Position numbers and translations under genes: made by a program
Notes under the pieces: model-generated
Database searches by the model: none
Told to the model about the DNA's origin: nothing
The model's input: only the letters and a program-made list of their open reading frames with translations
Part shown: positions 63,546 through 64,000 of the stretch, piece after piece
How positions within the stretch are numbered: the first letter of the stretch is position 1
How the letters are laid out: each line of letters begins with the position of its first letter
Assembly: GCF_900116545.1 (NCBI RefSeq)
Contig: NZ_FPCK01000002.1
Span: forward strand, 496,001 to 560,000
Source of the DNA: Devosia crocina
GTDB taxonomy: Bacteria; Pseudomonadota; Alphaproteobacteria; Rhizobiales; Devosiaceae
Length of the DNA stretch: 64,000 nt
Direction of reading: 5' to 3'

Positions 63546-63847
63546 ACGGTTTGGCCAGCGACATGGCGCTGCCGAAAACGCGCGGAACATAGGTCGAGTT
63601 TGCCGCGATGACAAGCACCCTTTTTACCCTGTGGACAGATCAGGCAGAAGCGCCCGGTGCCCAAATGAAAACGGCTTCGTGACTATTCCTTAGGACCTCT
63701 GACTTAACCATGACGGGGATTGATGAAGTGACGCAGCCGGCGCGGGCTGGATTCGTCCAGCTTGGCGAGATATTGAAGAACACTTAAAGAACCTGAGTGA
63801 ACTGTCCCGATCTGGCACAGTCCTGAAATGGCCCGAATACGCTGTCT

Positions 63848-64000
63848 ATGAATGCCGACTGGACAACATCACCGAATGCCCGCCGGGTGCTGCAGCACGC
63901 GCAAGACGCGCGGCCGGCCTGGCTATGGTCGCGCGAAGGGGACAGGCTGATCTGGTCGAATGCCGCGGCGGACCTGTTTCTGGCCAAGATCAAGAAATCG
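63848..64000 (+). CDS. Start of a PAS-type sensor protein (partial, runs off the window)
   Basis: An open frame of 51 codons without stop to the window end. After a short lead (NADWTTSPNARRVLQHAQDA), the sequence RPAWLWSREGDRLIWSNAAADLFL resembles the PAS-like opening of alphaproteobacterial sensor histidine kinases ('PAWLWS..G.RLIW.NAA'). The kinase part is beyond the window, so this is inference. The gap 63546-63847 (302 bp) holds no feature I can support. Confidence 0.6.
   Translation, partial: MNADWTTSPNARRVLQHAQDARPAWLWSREGDRLIWSNAAADLFLAKIKKS

Overview
The window is 64 kb of GC-rich chromosome from an alphaproteobacterium, most probably of the order Hyphomicrobiales (Rhizobiales). A relative of Devosia or Pelagibacterium is my inference from gene content; I could not search a database. 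The main support is the aa3 oxidase cluster running into SURF1 and thrC, an IalB-family protein, a DUF1127 gene divergent from a LysR regulator, short-form HisG with HisZ, and a tRNA-His of the divergent alphaproteobacterial type (A73, no encoded G-1). Almost everything is ordinary housekeeping DNA. I see no prophage, integrase, transposase, CRISPR array or rRNA operon.

Layout. 1-7.7 kb (minus): cytochrome c oxidase cluster ctaC-ctaD-ctaB-coxF-like-ctaG-ctaE, then SURF1 and thrC. 7.9-10.9 kb: IalB-family exported protein, PilZ protein, DUF1127 protein, LysR regulator and a higBA toxin-antitoxin pair with an operator inside its promoter. 10.9-16 kb: xseA, DUF2093, an LpxB-related glycosyltransferase, DUF4170, cysQ-like phosphatase and a DUF6101-like gene. 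16-29.2 kb: ubiA, rsmE, gshA, purD, a patatin-like protein, tadA, mutL, a metallophosphoesterase, an MhqO-MhqD-like fusion and two divergent citrate synthase paralogues, one carrying an HTH domain. 29.2-35.1 kb (minus): exported pyrophosphatase and Entner-Doudoroff entry genes (sugar kinase, zwf, pgl, edd). 35.4-41.3 kb: CDF transporter, small genes, and the zinc regulon znuA / znuCB-zur with two Zur-box-like palindromes. 41.4-50.4 kb (minus): rsmD, an rluB-like gene, a lipoprotein, lspA, ileS, ribF and a HAD hydrolase. 50.6-55.4 kb: a degenerate EAL protein divergent from a sigma-54 activator, an EamA transporter and small genes. 55.4-57.7 kb: groESL with CIRCE. 57.7-64 kb: TSUP transporter, hisS-hisZ-hisG, an L,D-transpeptidase, tRNA-His and the start of a PAS-type protein.

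The most distinctive feature is a set of GC-rich palindromic repeats (cores like CCCTAACCCTCTCCCC, or CATCCGGC..GCGCC..CTTCTCCCC) in many intergenic gaps. One copy lies in frame inside ileS and adds about 18 residues, and two others supply the stop codons of the genes they abut. Other points of interest are a perfect 24-bp palindrome between the divergent citrate synthase genes, the dioxygenase-hydrolase fusion, a signal-peptide-bearing family I pyrophosphatase, and an unexplained leader-like region upstream of hisS.

Starts were chosen by Shine-Dalgarno sequence, family start and overlap with neighbours. Coordinates include stop codons. Assignments rest on reading the translated sequence only.
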